Assembly: GCA_019639155.1 (NCBI GenBank)
Contig: JAHBSJ010000004.1
Span: forward strand, 213,813 to 277,812
Direction of reading: 5' to 3'
Length of the DNA: 64,000 nt
Source: Acidobacteriota bacterium
GTDB taxonomy: Bacteria > Acidobacteriota > Blastocatellia > Pyrinomonadales > Pyrinomonadaceae
In this document: positions 48,691 through 57,683 of the stretch, in pieces
Layout: each line of letters begins with the position of its first letter
Position numbering within the stretch: the first letter of the stretch is position 1
Program-made: the position numbers and the translations under genes
Notes under the pieces: generated by a model
What the model saw: the letters and a program-made list of their open reading frames with translations, nothing else
Databases searched by the model: none
Told to the model about the DNA's origin: nothing

Positions 48691-50958
48691 ATGACAAACG
48701 AGGCAACTAAGGACGCAGAGGAAACGGCGACGGCCGCAACCCCGGCGGAGACAAACCCCACGAACGGCGAGACGCCGCAGGCACTAAACACCGAACCGAA
48801 AGCTAGCGAAGTTAGTACGGATCCAGCACCGACGGCGACAGAGGAAGCTGTTGCTGCCGCATCTCCGGCGATAAATGCTACCGAAGACCCGGCATCGTCC
48901 GGCGATGTGGATTTCGGCGCAATTCTTGAACAATTCGAATCTGAACAGAAGCTCTTCTATTCGGGCGAGATGGTCAACGGAACAGTGGTCGGAGTATCGG
49001 ACCGCGGTGTTTTGGTAGATTTCGGCTACAAGTCCGAAGGATTCGTGCCGTTGGAAGAGTTCACAGGTTTCGATGGCACTGTGAACGTTCAGGTCGGCGA
49101 CAAGGTCGATGTGGTAATCAAAAGCATCCACTCCGGCGATGGAGCACCTCAGCTTTCCCGGCAGGACGCACTTGGACGAAAGGTCTGGGACGAGATCGAG
49201 ACCGCGTATCGCGAAGAGCGTCCGATCGTCGGCAAGATCGTCGACAAGACCCGTGGCGGACTCAAGGTTGACCTGAATGGCGTCGAGGCTTTTTTGCCGG
49301 GTTCGCAGATCGATTCGCGGCCCGCAAGTTCACTCGATTCATACATCGGGCAAGACATCGAAGCGAAGATCATTAAGTTCAGCCGTCGGCGAAACAATAT
49401 CGTTCTTTCGCGCAAGATCCTCACAGACGAGGTCGTGAACGCGCAGAAAGAAGAAACTCTCTCAAATATCGACGTCGGATTCGTAGTTGAGGGAACCATA
49501 AAGAATCTGACCGATTACGGCGCATTTGTCGATATCGGCGGTATCGACGGCCTGCTGCACGTCACTGATATGTCGTGGGGCCGGCTGAATCATCCCAGTG
49601 AGATGTTCAAGCCCGGCGATCATATTCAGGTAAAGATCCTCAAACTTGACCGTGAAAAGGACAAGATCTCGCTCGGATACAAACAGCTCCAGCCCGATCC
49701 CTGGTCAACAGTGATCGAGGTATATCCGGTCGATTCAAAGGTACAGGGTACCGTTTCGTCGGTCACAGAATACGGCGTATTCGTTGAACTCGAGCCGGGC
49801 GTTGAAGGCCTGGTGCACGTCTCAGAGGTTTCGTGGTCGCGAAGAGCACAAAGCCCGAAGAAGATGTTTCAGAAAGGCCAGCCTGTCGATGTTCAGGTCT
49901 TGGGCGTAGATACCGTTGAACGCCGTATAAGCCTGGGAATGAAGCAATTCCAGGAAAATCCGTGGGACCGCGTTGACGAGAGATTCCCAATTGGTGCCCG
50001 AGTCAGCGGCAAAGTTCGCAATATCACTGACTTCGGAGCTTTCATCGAGTTGGAAGAAGGGATAGACGGCCTTGTTCACATTTCGGATCTGACCTGGTCG
50101 AAAAAGATCAAACATCCGAAAGACCTTCTCAAGAAGGATCAGGAAGTCGAAGCTATTGTCACCAGCATCGATAAACGCGGACAGCGGCTTTCTCTGTCGA
50201 TGAAAGATCTGACCCCGTCTGCTTGGGAAGGCTTTATTGCCACCCATCGCCCGGGCGACGTGGTAAAAGGCAAGGTTTCTCGTTTTACGAATTTCGGCGT
50301 TTTCGTCGAATTGGGTGAGGGACTGGAAGGTCTTTGCCACATTTCGGAACTGTCCGACGAGCGTATTGAAAAGGCCGAGTCTGTCGCAAAGATCGGGGAC
50401 GAGATGGAGTTCAAGATACTCCGTATTGAGCCCGCCGATCAAAAGATCGGTCTGTCCCATAGAGCGGTCGGCAAGGAAGACGAGCCGATCGTCGATACGC
50501 GGATCTATACTTCTGAAGCGAAAGGCGGAATGGCTTCGCTCGGAGAACTTGCGAAGTTGAAATTTGGTAACGCTGAGGAAGAAGCACCGGTTGAGGAAAA
50601 GCCCGCAAAGGCCTCCAAAAAGAAGGAAAAGGCCTCCGAGGTGGCTGCGGACGAATCACCTGTTGAAGCCGAATCTGCGGCTGAAGACGCGGCTCCGGAA
50701 GAAGCGGTTACAACTGAAGAAGCTGCAACAGCAGACGAAGTTTCTTCAGAAGAAACCGTGACTGAACAAACGCCGGCAGCAGAGGATGCTTCTGAAGAAG
50801 CAGCGGAAGCTCCGGAATCCGCATCAGCCGACGCTGACGGCAATGCCGAAGAAGCTGCGGAGGCTTCAGAAATTGCAGCGGAGGAAAAGTCAGCAGAACC
50901 TTCGGACGCGACCGAGGAGCCTGGAGACACTGAGGAGAAAGAAGAAGAAACCGCGTAA
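48691..50958 (+). CDS. rpsA: 30S ribosomal protein S1 with extended acidic ends
   Basis: mRNA-binding ribosomal protein. It has 755 aa against 557 in E. coli. Six S1 domains run from about residue 85 to 605 (for example GEMVNGTVVGVSDRGVLVDF, GTIKNLTDYGAFVDIGGIDG, GKVRNITDFGAFIELEEGID, GKVSRFTNFGVFVELGEGLE). A Thr/Glu/Ala-rich stretch of about 80 residues precedes them. A very acidic tail of about 140 residues (KKKEKASEVAADESPVEAES onward) follows. It has its own promoter and is followed by an HU/IHF gene 50 bp downstream. Confidence 0.94.
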   Translation: MTNEATKDAEETATAATPAETNPTNGETPQALNTEPKASEVSTDPAPTATEEAVAAASPAINATEDPASSGDVDFGAILEQFESEQKLFYSGEMVNGTVVGVSDRGVLVDFGYKSEGFVPLEEFTGFDGTVNVQVGDKVDVVIKSIHSGDGAPQLSRQDALGRKVWDEIETAYREERPIVGKIVDKTRGGLKVDLNGVEAFLPGSQIDSRPASSLDSYIGQDIEAKIIKFSRRRNNIVLSRKILTDEVVNAQKEETLSNIDVGFVVEGTIKNLTDYGAFVDIGGIDGLLHVTDMSWGRLNHPSEMFKPGDHIQVKILKLDREKDKISLGYKQLQPDPWSTVIEVYPVDSKVQGTVSSVTEYGVFVELEPGVEGLVHVSEVSWSRRAQSPKKMFQKGQPVDVQVLGVDTVERRISLGMKQFQENPWDRVDERFPIGARVSGKVRNITDFGAFIELEEGIDGLVHISDLTWSKKIKHPKDLLKKDQEVEAIVTSIDKRGQRLSLSMKDLTPSAWEGFIATHRPGDVVKGKVSRFTNFGVFVELGEGLEGLCHISELSDERIEKAESVAKIGDEMEFKILRIEPADQKIGLSHRAVGKEDEPIVDTRIYTSEAKGGMASLGELAKLKFGNAEEEAPVEEKPAKASKKKEKASEVAADESPVEAESAAEDAAPEEAVTTEEAATADEVSSEETVTEQTPAAEDASEEAAEAPESASADADGNAEEAAEASEIAAEEKSAEPSDATEEPGDTEEKEEETA

Positions 50959-51008
50959 TGACCGGCACCCGTATTTGGCCGTCTCCCCTTCTGTATTAGG
51001 TACAATTT

Positions 51009-51287
51009 ATGACCAAAGCCGATCTCGTTGAACAAGTAGCCCGCGAAGCGGAAATGACCAAGAAGGATGCTGAACAGCTCGTTGAGATCATTTTTGACAG
51101 TATTACGGAATCGCTGAATAAGGGTGAAAAGATCGAACTTAGAGGATTTGGCAGCTTTCGCGTTCGAGAAAGAAATTCGCGCAAAGGCCGCAACCCTAAG
51201 ACCGGCGAAGCTGTAGACATTCCCGCAAAGCGTGTCGCCTACTTCAAGCCCGGAAAAGAACTCAAGGACTTGATAAACCGCGACTGA
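51009..51287 (+). CDS. HU/IHF-family DNA-binding protein
   Basis: Nucleoid protein that bends DNA as a dimer. It has 92 aa with TKADLVEQVAREAEMTKKDA, ELRGFGSFRVRERNSRKGRN (the beta-ribbon arm entry) and PKTGEAVDIPAKRVAYFKPG. The PAKRV.YFKPG end is more IHF-like than HU-like, but the two cannot be split by sight. It follows rpsA by 50 bp, the order seen for ihfB in many bacteria. Confidence 0.93.
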   Translation: MTKADLVEQVAREAEMTKKDAEQLVEIIFDSITESLNKGEKIELRGFGSFRVRERNSRKGRNPKTGEAVDIPAKRVAYFKPGKELKDLINRD

Positions 51288-51300
51288 GTTCGATTCTCAT

Positions 51301-51786
51301 ATGGACATTCTCTGGAGCCCCTGGCGGTACGACTACATCAAATCAGACAGCCCGACACCTTCGTCGGGCTGTGTTTTTTGTGATGTTCTTTCCAATAGCC
51401 TGTCCGACGATGAAAACTTCATTCTCTCACGCGGCGAATACAATTTCGTCATCTTAAATATCTACCCTTACACGTCGGGGCATCTCATGGTTGTACCGTT
51501 TGCCCATGTGGACCTGCCGGAAAACGCCGGAGAGGCTTCAACAGCTGAAATGATGAAAATGGTCGCCCGATGCCAAAAAGCTATCAGGCAGGTTTATGCT
51601 CCGGACGGCATCAATATCGGAATGAATCTAGGAAAGGCTGCCGGTGCGGGCGTTGCGGATCATTACCACATGCACCTGCTGCCGCGGTGGATCGGTGATG
51701 TCAATTTTATGACTGCCATAGGCCAAACGAGGACCATTCCGGAAACCCTCGTCGATTCCTACAACAAATTGAAAGATCATGTTTGA
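51301..51786 (+). CDS. HIT-family nucleotide hydrolase/transferase
   Basis: A 161-aa HIT protein. The motif HYHMHLLPRW carries the histidine triad (His121, 123, 125). The N-terminal MDILWSPWRYDYI and CVFCD (Cys24, Cys27, probable zinc ligands) place it in the Ap4A-phosphorylase-like bacterial subgroup. Substrates of that group are dinucleoside polyphosphates or AMP conjugates; the reaction here is not determined. It starts 13 bp after the HU/IHF gene and is tail to tail with pgpH, 3 bp apart. Confidence 0.9.
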   Translation: MDILWSPWRYDYIKSDSPTPSSGCVFCDVLSNSLSDDENFILSRGEYNFVILNIYPYTSGHLMVVPFAHVDLPENAGEASTAEMMKMVARCQKAIRQVYAPDGINIGMNLGKAAGAGVADHYHMHLLPRWIGDVNFMTAIGQTRTIPETLVDSYNKLKDHV

Positions 51787-51789
51787 CGA

Positions 51790-54228
51790 CTAGTTTGTCT
51801 TTGCGTCAGCCCTTGTCGGTTCTTTGGTACGGTCAAACGCCTCATCCTCTATCTCGCCTCCCGGAGATACCGGGATGTCTTTCGGATCAGCATATTTGAA
51901 TCCCCGCTCCTCAGAATCCATCAATTCCGCGAATTTGAACTGCCCCGTCGACGGGGGAACGTAGCCGGGATAGTCCACCCGCGAGTGATGCATTGCGATC
52001 AATGATTTGATCATCGACTCGCGTATCTGTGTCAGTTCGCGCAGCGTCAGATCACATTCATCCAACTGGTCGTCGCTCAGGATCGCGTCGATGATCTTGG
52101 TGACTATGAACCTTATGTTTTCCGGTGTCGGTTCCGCAAGGCTACGAGCTCCCGCCTCGCAGGAATCCGCGATCATCATTATCGCCGCCTCTTTGAATTG
52201 AGGTTTGGGGCCCGGATATCGAAAATCATTTTCCGAGATCTCCTCGTCCGGCAACGCCTGAGCCTGGGCCTTCTTAAGGAAATAATGCAGCGTTCGTGTT
52301 CCGTGATGCTGCGGGATGAAGTCAATTATCCGCTGCGGCAACCCCATCTCCTTAGCGAGTTTTGTACCGTAATTGACGTGGCTGATGATGATCTTTGCAC
52401 TCTGTGTCGGCTTCAAACGGTCGTGCGGATTCCTGCCAAGCTGATTTTCGACGAAATGTTCGGGAGCGGCTGTCTTACCGATATCGTGATAAAGAGCACC
52501 GATCCTCGCAAGCAGGCCGTTTCCGCCTACCACACGGCAGGCGTCCTCGGCCAGCTGGCCAACTGCGTGTGAATGCTGATTGGTGCCAGGCGAGCGAAGA
52601 GCGAGCTGGCCCAAGATCGGCAGATCGGCGTTTGAAAGCTCGAGCAGCTTTACGTCAGTAAGTATGCCAAAGAGCGTCTCACAGAACGGAAGCAGCACGG
52701 CAGTGACCGCAGCTGTCATTACCCCGCCCACAAGTCCGCAGGCGATCGCAAGCAAAACAGTATTCAATATGAACGGCTGCTGCGTAAATGCGATCATCGC
52801 AATGGCGATAAGCGCCCCTGCTCCGCCGATCATCCCGCCGGCAACTGTTACCGTCTGACGGCTACGGTAACGGCCGATGCCGTATACGGCCACGGAAGAA
52901 ACAAGCGCGGCGAAAACTGCAAATTCAAGCCCTCTGGGAGCCAAGAATCCGGCGATCAACGCATTGAGAATGCCGGTAAATAATGCGGTCGGGCGGTCGG
53001 CAAGCAACGTCATCAATAGACTGCCGGTCGCAAACGGGATCGCGAACGCCCAAATGGAAGCGTCGTTCATCGGCGGCCGGGCATTCTGCAGTGCTGTAAA
53101 TTCTGCAAGACGAAAAAGAACCGCCATCACGGCCGTCTGTATCACGACGACAAAGCCTATCAGTGCGAATGTTTTCTCCGCCGACAACGCTAATCGCGGG
53201 ACGACGCCTCGATGCTGCACGAACTTCCACGCGACCCAAAACAATGCGGTTATTAGCAGCAGCAGACCGACAAATCGATTTGCCTGACGGGTCCCTGATG
53301 TGTAGTTGCGGACAGCCGCGATACGAGAAAGTGTTTCTGCGGTCACCATTTCGCCCGCATCGACGACCTTTTGTCCACGGCGAAGTACGACCGACTGTTG
53401 TTCCGCAGAGGCGGCCGCTGTTTCGCGGGCGGCCTCTGTCGCCACGCTGTCATACGAAACGCTAGGCTCGACAAAGATCTCTCCGGCTGAGTAAAAAGCG
53501 TTTGCCTCATTCGGCGATAAGCTCTTGATAGCATTAATGCGTTCTTTATACTTCTCGCGGGCAGCTGAAAGTGCCAGCCAACTGCTTGCAGGCATCGAGG
53601 CCGTGGTCTGGACATTCGGACGCGAGCGATCGAAGACGAAAACCTCGTTCTGAAAGTACTGCCGCTCTACGTCGTCGTAAATATAGCCTTCAGCTGCCTC
53701 GCGGAGTGCCGACCGAACCGCATCGAGCTCGTTTCGGCTGAATTGCCGTCCCGAAAGCACCTTCGCGACCTCGGTTCCTCCGCCGCCTGTCCAATCGAGA
53801 TCAGCTTTCACGTTCGAGTTAGCCATTCGCGCCGGCTCGTCGGGAGTTGTCCGCCTAAGGCGTTCCCATGCTGACTGGAATCCTTGCACTGCTTGATCTT
53901 GCCTGTTGGATTCAAACCTGAATATCGGCTTGACGGTTGCTTTAGCAGCGGATCTGGCTCGTTCAAGGCCGTCAGGATCCTGGAACGTGATATCTGCCGG
54001 TGCTATGACCGTCTCGCGGGCGATGTCGCCCTCCTGATAAGCAAAAGAACCGGCCGCACTCCAAAGCGGATTCTGTATTAAAAGCGTTGTAGCAATGCAG
54101 AGAAATGCAAATCCCGCCCAGAAGCGTTGATCGGGCGAAAGAGTGGCTATCGGCTTTGTCAGCAGTCCGACAAGCCATTTTCGCCATCGCGTTAGCGGCG
54201 ATGTTAATTCTCGTATCTGCTTCGTCAT
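51790..54228 (-). CDS. pgpH: PgpH-type 7TM-HD phosphohydrolase (probable c-di-AMP phosphodiesterase)
   Basis: An 812-aa membrane enzyme. One membrane segment near residue 40 is followed by an extracytoplasmic 7TMR-HDED-like domain (about 60-310), seven transmembrane helices (about 320-520) and a cytoplasmic HD domain with LYHDIGKT near residue 579 and later HVNYGTKLAKEMGLP and FIPQHHGT. The layout matches PgpH, which breaks down c-di-AMP in Firmicutes. No c-di-AMP synthase is in the window. Its ATG overlaps the hflX stop (ATGA), so it is coupled to hflX. Confidence 0.88.
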   Translation of the reverse strand: MTKQIRELTSPLTRWRKWLVGLLTKPIATLSPDQRFWAGFAFLCIATTLLIQNPLWSAAGSFAYQEGDIARETVIAPADITFQDPDGLERARSAAKATVKPIFRFESNRQDQAVQGFQSAWERLRRTTPDEPARMANSNVKADLDWTGGGGTEVAKVLSGRQFSRNELDAVRSALREAAEGYIYDDVERQYFQNEVFVFDRSRPNVQTTASMPASSWLALSAAREKYKERINAIKSLSPNEANAFYSAGEIFVEPSVSYDSVATEAARETAAASAEQQSVVLRRGQKVVDAGEMVTAETLSRIAAVRNYTSGTRQANRFVGLLLLITALFWVAWKFVQHRGVVPRLALSAEKTFALIGFVVVIQTAVMAVLFRLAEFTALQNARPPMNDASIWAFAIPFATGSLLMTLLADRPTALFTGILNALIAGFLAPRGLEFAVFAALVSSVAVYGIGRYRSRQTVTVAGGMIGGAGALIAIAMIAFTQQPFILNTVLLAIACGLVGGVMTAAVTAVLLPFCETLFGILTDVKLLELSNADLPILGQLALRSPGTNQHSHAVGQLAEDACRVVGGNGLLARIGALYHDIGKTAAPEHFVENQLGRNPHDRLKPTQSAKIIISHVNYGTKLAKEMGLPQRIIDFIPQHHGTRTLHYFLKKAQAQALPDEEISENDFRYPGPKPQFKEAAIMMIADSCEAGARSLAEPTPENIRFIVTKIIDAILSDDQLDECDLTLRELTQIRESMIKSLIAMHHSRVDYPGYVPPSTGQFKFAELMDSEERGFKYADPKDIPVSPGGEIEDEAFDRTKEPTRADAKTN

Positions 54229-56027
54229 ACAGATGCGGCGGCCCCGCGGGCTTCGTCCTGCTCGATACCTATGATCTCGGACATTTTCGCAACGAGCGGC
54301 CGAAGAGTCCTACGATCAAGCGAAGAAACAGCAGTCACATTGCCAAACTCTCTGGCGAGTTTATCCCGGATCATTTCGACATTGTCAGGGGCGATCAGAT
54401 CGGCTTTATTCAACACTATCAACTGTCTGATCTCATTGAATTTGAGTTCGGCAAGGATATTATTGACAGAACCGATCTGCTGCATCATCCGCGGGTTTGA
54501 AACGTCCACCACGTGAACAAGCAGAGAGCTGTCAGCGATCTCCTCAAGCGTAGCACGAAACGCAGATACGAGAGCGTCCGGCAAGTCTCGAATAAAACCA
54601 ACGGTATCGTTGATGACGACCTCCTGCTCATAAGGCAGCCGAAGCCTACGTGTTGTCGGATCGAGCGTAGCGAACATCTTCTTTTCCGCAAAAACATCTG
54701 ATTGCGTCAGAGCATTAAGAAGCGTCGATTTACCAGCGTTAGTATATCCGACCAGCGAAATGATCGGCAGATTTGTCTCAAGACGAGTTCGCCTGCGTTC
54801 TTGCCGCTGACGGCCAAGGTCATCAACCTGCCGCTCGAGTTGAGAAATTCTTGTTCGCACGCGACGGCGGTCCGTCTCCAGTTTCGTCTCGCCCGGACCT
54901 CGTCCGCCGATGCCGCCCGCAAGACGCGAAAATGCGGAATTTTGACCTACAACCAGCCGCGGAAGCAGATATTTCAGCTGTGCGAGTTCGACCTGCAGCT
55001 TGCCTTCCCGACTCTGCGCGCGCTGGGCAAATATGTCCAGGATCAGTTGAGGGCGGTCGATCACCTTCAGCTCCGTTGCCTCAGAAAGCGAGCGTACCTG
55101 CGCGGGCGACAATTCGGAATCGAAGACAAGCATATCCGCACCCAGCCTCATCGAACGAACCAAAAGCTCATCGAGTTTACCCTTTCCCAGTACGGTTCGC
55201 GGATCGATCTGAGAGCGGCGTTGAATGACCGTATCCAAAACAACGACGTCTGCCGACAAGGCGAGTTCTTTCAGCTCGGCCATTGACTCCTCGGCTTCTT
55301 CAATATCCGTGGTAGTTACACCTACCAGGATCGCACGATCCCTGCCTGTATGCCTGTCGCGTGCGGTCAGCCGGACCCGAGCCATCTCATCCTCAAGCGA
55401 ATTGATCAGCTCAGTGAAATTAACATTCAAATGCGACGGCAATTGCGGCTCAAGGTCCTGATACGGCAATGAATGAACGTTCTTTCCTAAACTTTCCGAA
55501 TTTGACGGAACAAGATGTGCGGAATAAACAAGACCCGGCTGTCCAGTACGGCGGTCAACCTCGATCGCGGAGATAAGGTCGAGCCTCAGCAAAGCAAGAT
55601 CCGTATAGTCGTCCTGCGTGAGGCTTTCGCCCATCAAATGGGTGTGAACGCAGCGTATGCCGCGAAACCTGTCCTCAGATGCACGTGCGCGTCCGATGTC
55701 CGGGATCTCTATCTGCTTGGCCGTCCCGACCATCACATGCTCTACCTTGCCCTTCCGGTTAATTAGAACTCCTACTTGGCGGCCGATCTCGTGCGAGATC
55801 TCGCTTATCTGCCGCGCAAGCTCAGGTGTGATGATCGAATCCGCCGCCACCCTTCGGGTCGCGAGCTTTTCGATCCGCTTAAGTTGACTGTGTTTCAACC
55901 CTTTGGTGAAACCTGTGATAACGCCGATACTTATCAGCCTCCAAACCCATATTATAGCAAATCCGTGCAATTCGGGATAAAAACTATCCCTTCGCAGTCT
56001 GCCAGCCGATTTCGTGGGACGATCCAC
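54225..56027 (-). CDS. hflX: GTPase HflX
   Basis: Ribosome-associated GTPase that splits stalled or 100S ribosomes. It has 600 aa with the long N-terminal form: KGLKHSQLKRIEKLATRRV and HEIGRQVGVLINRKGKVEH. The HflX-specific domain has GKGKLDELL and FDSELSPAQVRSLSEAT, then GGIGGRGPGETKLETDRRRV. The G domain has G1 GYTNAGKST (about 426-434), G3 DTVGFIRDLP and G4 NKAD. The GTG at 56027 gives about 45 non-conserved residues, and a TATAAT with extended -10 (about 55951-55956) lies inside that part, so the true start is probably nearer 55935 with a non-ATG codon. Confidence 0.88.
   Translation of the reverse strand: MDRPTKSAGRLRRDSFYPELHGFAIIWVWRLISIGVITGFTKGLKHSQLKRIEKLATRRVAADSIITPELARQISEISHEIGRQVGVLINRKGKVEHVMVGTAKQIEIPDIGRARASEDRFRGIRCVHTHLMGESLTQDDYTDLALLRLDLISAIEVDRRTGQPGLVYSAHLVPSNSESLGKNVHSLPYQDLEPQLPSHLNVNFTELINSLEDEMARVRLTARDRHTGRDRAILVGVTTTDIEEAEESMAELKELALSADVVVLDTVIQRRSQIDPRTVLGKGKLDELLVRSMRLGADMLVFDSELSPAQVRSLSEATELKVIDRPQLILDIFAQRAQSREGKLQVELAQLKYLLPRLVVGQNSAFSRLAGGIGGRGPGETKLETDRRRVRTRISQLERQVDDLGRQRQERRRTRLETNLPIISLVGYTNAGKSTLLNALTQSDVFAEKKMFATLDPTTRRLRLPYEQEVVINDTVGFIRDLPDALVSAFRATLEEIADSSLLVHVVDVSNPRMMQQIGSVNNILAELKFNEIRQLIVLNKADLIAPDNVEMIRDKLAREFGNVTAVSSLDRRTLRPLVAKMSEIIGIEQDEARGAAASV
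55951..55956 (-). promoter_or_regulatory. Possible extended -10 promoter of hflX
   Basis: On the minus strand TTGC-TATAAT is followed within 8 nt by TGGAGG, a good ribosome binding site. It is inside the longest hflX reading frame, which argues for a shorter HflX. Confidence 0.45.
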
Positions 56028-56046
56028 TTGGTATTAGAATTCATTT

Positions 56047-56643
56047 ATGCCGGCCCGCACAAAACGTCAAAGTGAGGTGCTTCGTGCCATTGTTCGCGGC
56101 GTTGAAGAGAACGGGTACCGCCCATCTTATCAGGAGATCGCGGATGAACTCGGACTGCGGGCAAGGTCGGGGATCGCACGTATCGTTGCCGAGCTGGAAG
56201 AACAGGGACTGCTCGAGCGGGATGGTGCTGACGGACATTTCTCGCTGCATCTTACGGATGCCGCTGCATTGGCGTCAAGAGATCTGGTTTCGATACTTTG
56301 GCTTGATGAGGAGCGGGACGACCTCTTGATCCCTTCGTTCATGATCGGATATCAAGCGCCGGAAAGGATACGGGCATTCCGCATGCCTGACAGTGCAATG
56401 GAGACGGACGGTATTTCGGAAGATGATGTGGTCCTCATCGAACTAAGGCGCTCTGCGAAAGACGGGGACATCATTGTTGCGGCCGCAAACGGCCGATCAC
56501 CGGTTCTGCGAAGGTATTTTCGAATCGGCGGCGAGGTCGAATTGCGTACGTCGGGCGGTGACACACACAATACAAGCCGCTTCCCATCCAACCTTATCGA
56601 GATCCGGGGCATTTATCGAGGATTGCTGAAACCATTCTCGTAA
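56047..56643 (+). CDS. LexA-like repressor lacking autoproteolysis residues
   Basis: A 198-aa LexA homolog. Residues 1-68 are a standard LexA winged helix (TKRQSEVLRAIVRGVEENGY, PSYQEIADELGLRARSGIAR). The C-terminal half keeps the S24 fold pattern (DGISEDDVVLIEL, DGDIIVAAANGR, IEIRGIYRGLLKPF). No Ala-Gly cleavage site is seen between residues 80 and 110. In a gapless alignment of PDSAMETDGI with GDSMIDAGI the catalytic Ser falls on Ala117 (Ser116 is one off), and the catalytic Lys of TVKR is Leu154 in PVLRR. It therefore probably cannot self-cleave. Divergent from hflX; no clear ribosome binding site. Confidence 0.82.
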   Translation: MPARTKRQSEVLRAIVRGVEENGYRPSYQEIADELGLRARSGIARIVAELEEQGLLERDGADGHFSLHLTDAAALASRDLVSILWLDEERDDLLIPSFMIGYQAPERIRAFRMPDSAMETDGISEDDVVLIELRRSAKDGDIIVAAANGRSPVLRRYFRIGGEVELRTSGGDTHNTSRFPSNLIEIRGIYRGLLKPFS

Positions 56644-56646
56644 GAT

Positions 56647-57636
56647 CTATTTACGTTCCATCAATCCTGTATATTGCCCGCTCTCGACCCATTTCAGGAT
56701 CTCAGAAACCCGCCAGATCGGGAACGGGTGTGTCATTCCTGCGTTGATCAGGTCGGCCCAGAACTTGTCGAGTTTGTTCTTATCGTAGTTCTCTTCAAAG
56801 TCGCGCGCCTGTTCAAGGAAAAGGCCATAATCGATCTTTGACGCGAACGTGCCGCCGGCGAGCTTCATCATCGTGCGGGCGATAACGTCGGCGTCCTGTG
56901 TCACCAGCAATGCCGCACGATCGCAGCTCAATTCCGCACGGCGTGCCCAAGCAAGCAGGGCTCCGGATATTCCGGCAGATACAATGAACTTGATGATCTC
57001 GGAGCCGGGAACAAGCCTGGCGACCGAGATATTGGCCAATGCCTCGATCAGCCTTGCGGCGGTGAGATACAACACATGTTCGGCGTGTATATGTCCAACC
57101 TCGTGAGCTATGACAGCGAGTGTCTCCTCGTCGTTGAGTCTCTCGACCAATGCGGAATGGATCACGATTATCGGTTTTTCGACGCCGCCCGTGAAAGCGT
57201 TCACTAATGGATTCTGCTGCACGTAAAGATCCGGCACTTCGACGCCTAGCGTGTCACATGCGACAACAAGTTTGGCGTGAAGGTCCGGACATTGTTTTGG
57301 TGTTACCCTTACAGCACTCGCCATGAATGAAACGCGGATCGCAGATTCTCCTGTCCAAGCTAGCAGTTTCTTCAGCGCGGAATCGACGCCGGGTATCGCT
57401 TTGAGGGTTTTGAGTGCTTGACTGTCTTCGGGATGAACATAGTCATGCTTGTTGAGGGCCCCGAACTTTTTATGCGGCTCATTCGAAAGTGGCAGTTTGC
57501 ACTTACCGCAATTCGCGTCGCGGGCCTGATAGTCGGCTTTTACTGCATTCTTTTGTCCGCAGTATCGGCACTTCACAAAATGCCCCTTCGCTACGTCTGC
57601 GGAGTTGTCAGTTGCGTCGTCCTTTTTCCTTGGCAT
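56647..57636 (-). CDS. M48-family metallopeptidase with N-terminal zinc ribbon
   Basis: A 329-aa zinc protease of the M48 (Ste24/HtpX-like) group. AHEVGHIHAEH near residue 178 supplies the two His and catalytic Glu; the third ligand Glu is likely in ARRAELSCDRAALL. Residues 23-46 form a zinc-ribbon-like CRYCGQKN...CGKC pair, unusual for M48 enzymes. A hydrophobic segment around 195-225 (ISVARLVPGSEIIKFIVSAG) may associate with the membrane. It is tail to tail with the LexA-like gene, 3 bp apart. Confidence 0.87.
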   Translation of the reverse strand: MPRKKDDATDNSADVAKGHFVKCRYCGQKNAVKADYQARDANCGKCKLPLSNEPHKKFGALNKHDYVHPEDSQALKTLKAIPGVDSALKKLLAWTGESAIRVSFMASAVRVTPKQCPDLHAKLVVACDTLGVEVPDLYVQQNPLVNAFTGGVEKPIIVIHSALVERLNDEETLAVIAHEVGHIHAEHVLYLTAARLIEALANISVARLVPGSEIIKFIVSAGISGALLAWARRAELSCDRAALLVTQDADVIARTMMKLAGGTFASKIDYGLFLEQARDFEENYDKNKLDKFWADLINAGMTHPFPIWRVSEILKWVESGQYTGLMERK

Positions 57637-57683
57637 ACTTTAAGTTTAGTTAATTGAAAGCGTTATAACAATTTATTCACGGC

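Noticed and set aside
55980..56047. SOS box upstream of the LexA-like gene
   Set aside because: Neither CTGT-N8-ACAG nor the GAAC-N4-GTTC form is seen; the operator of this divergent protein cannot be guessed.
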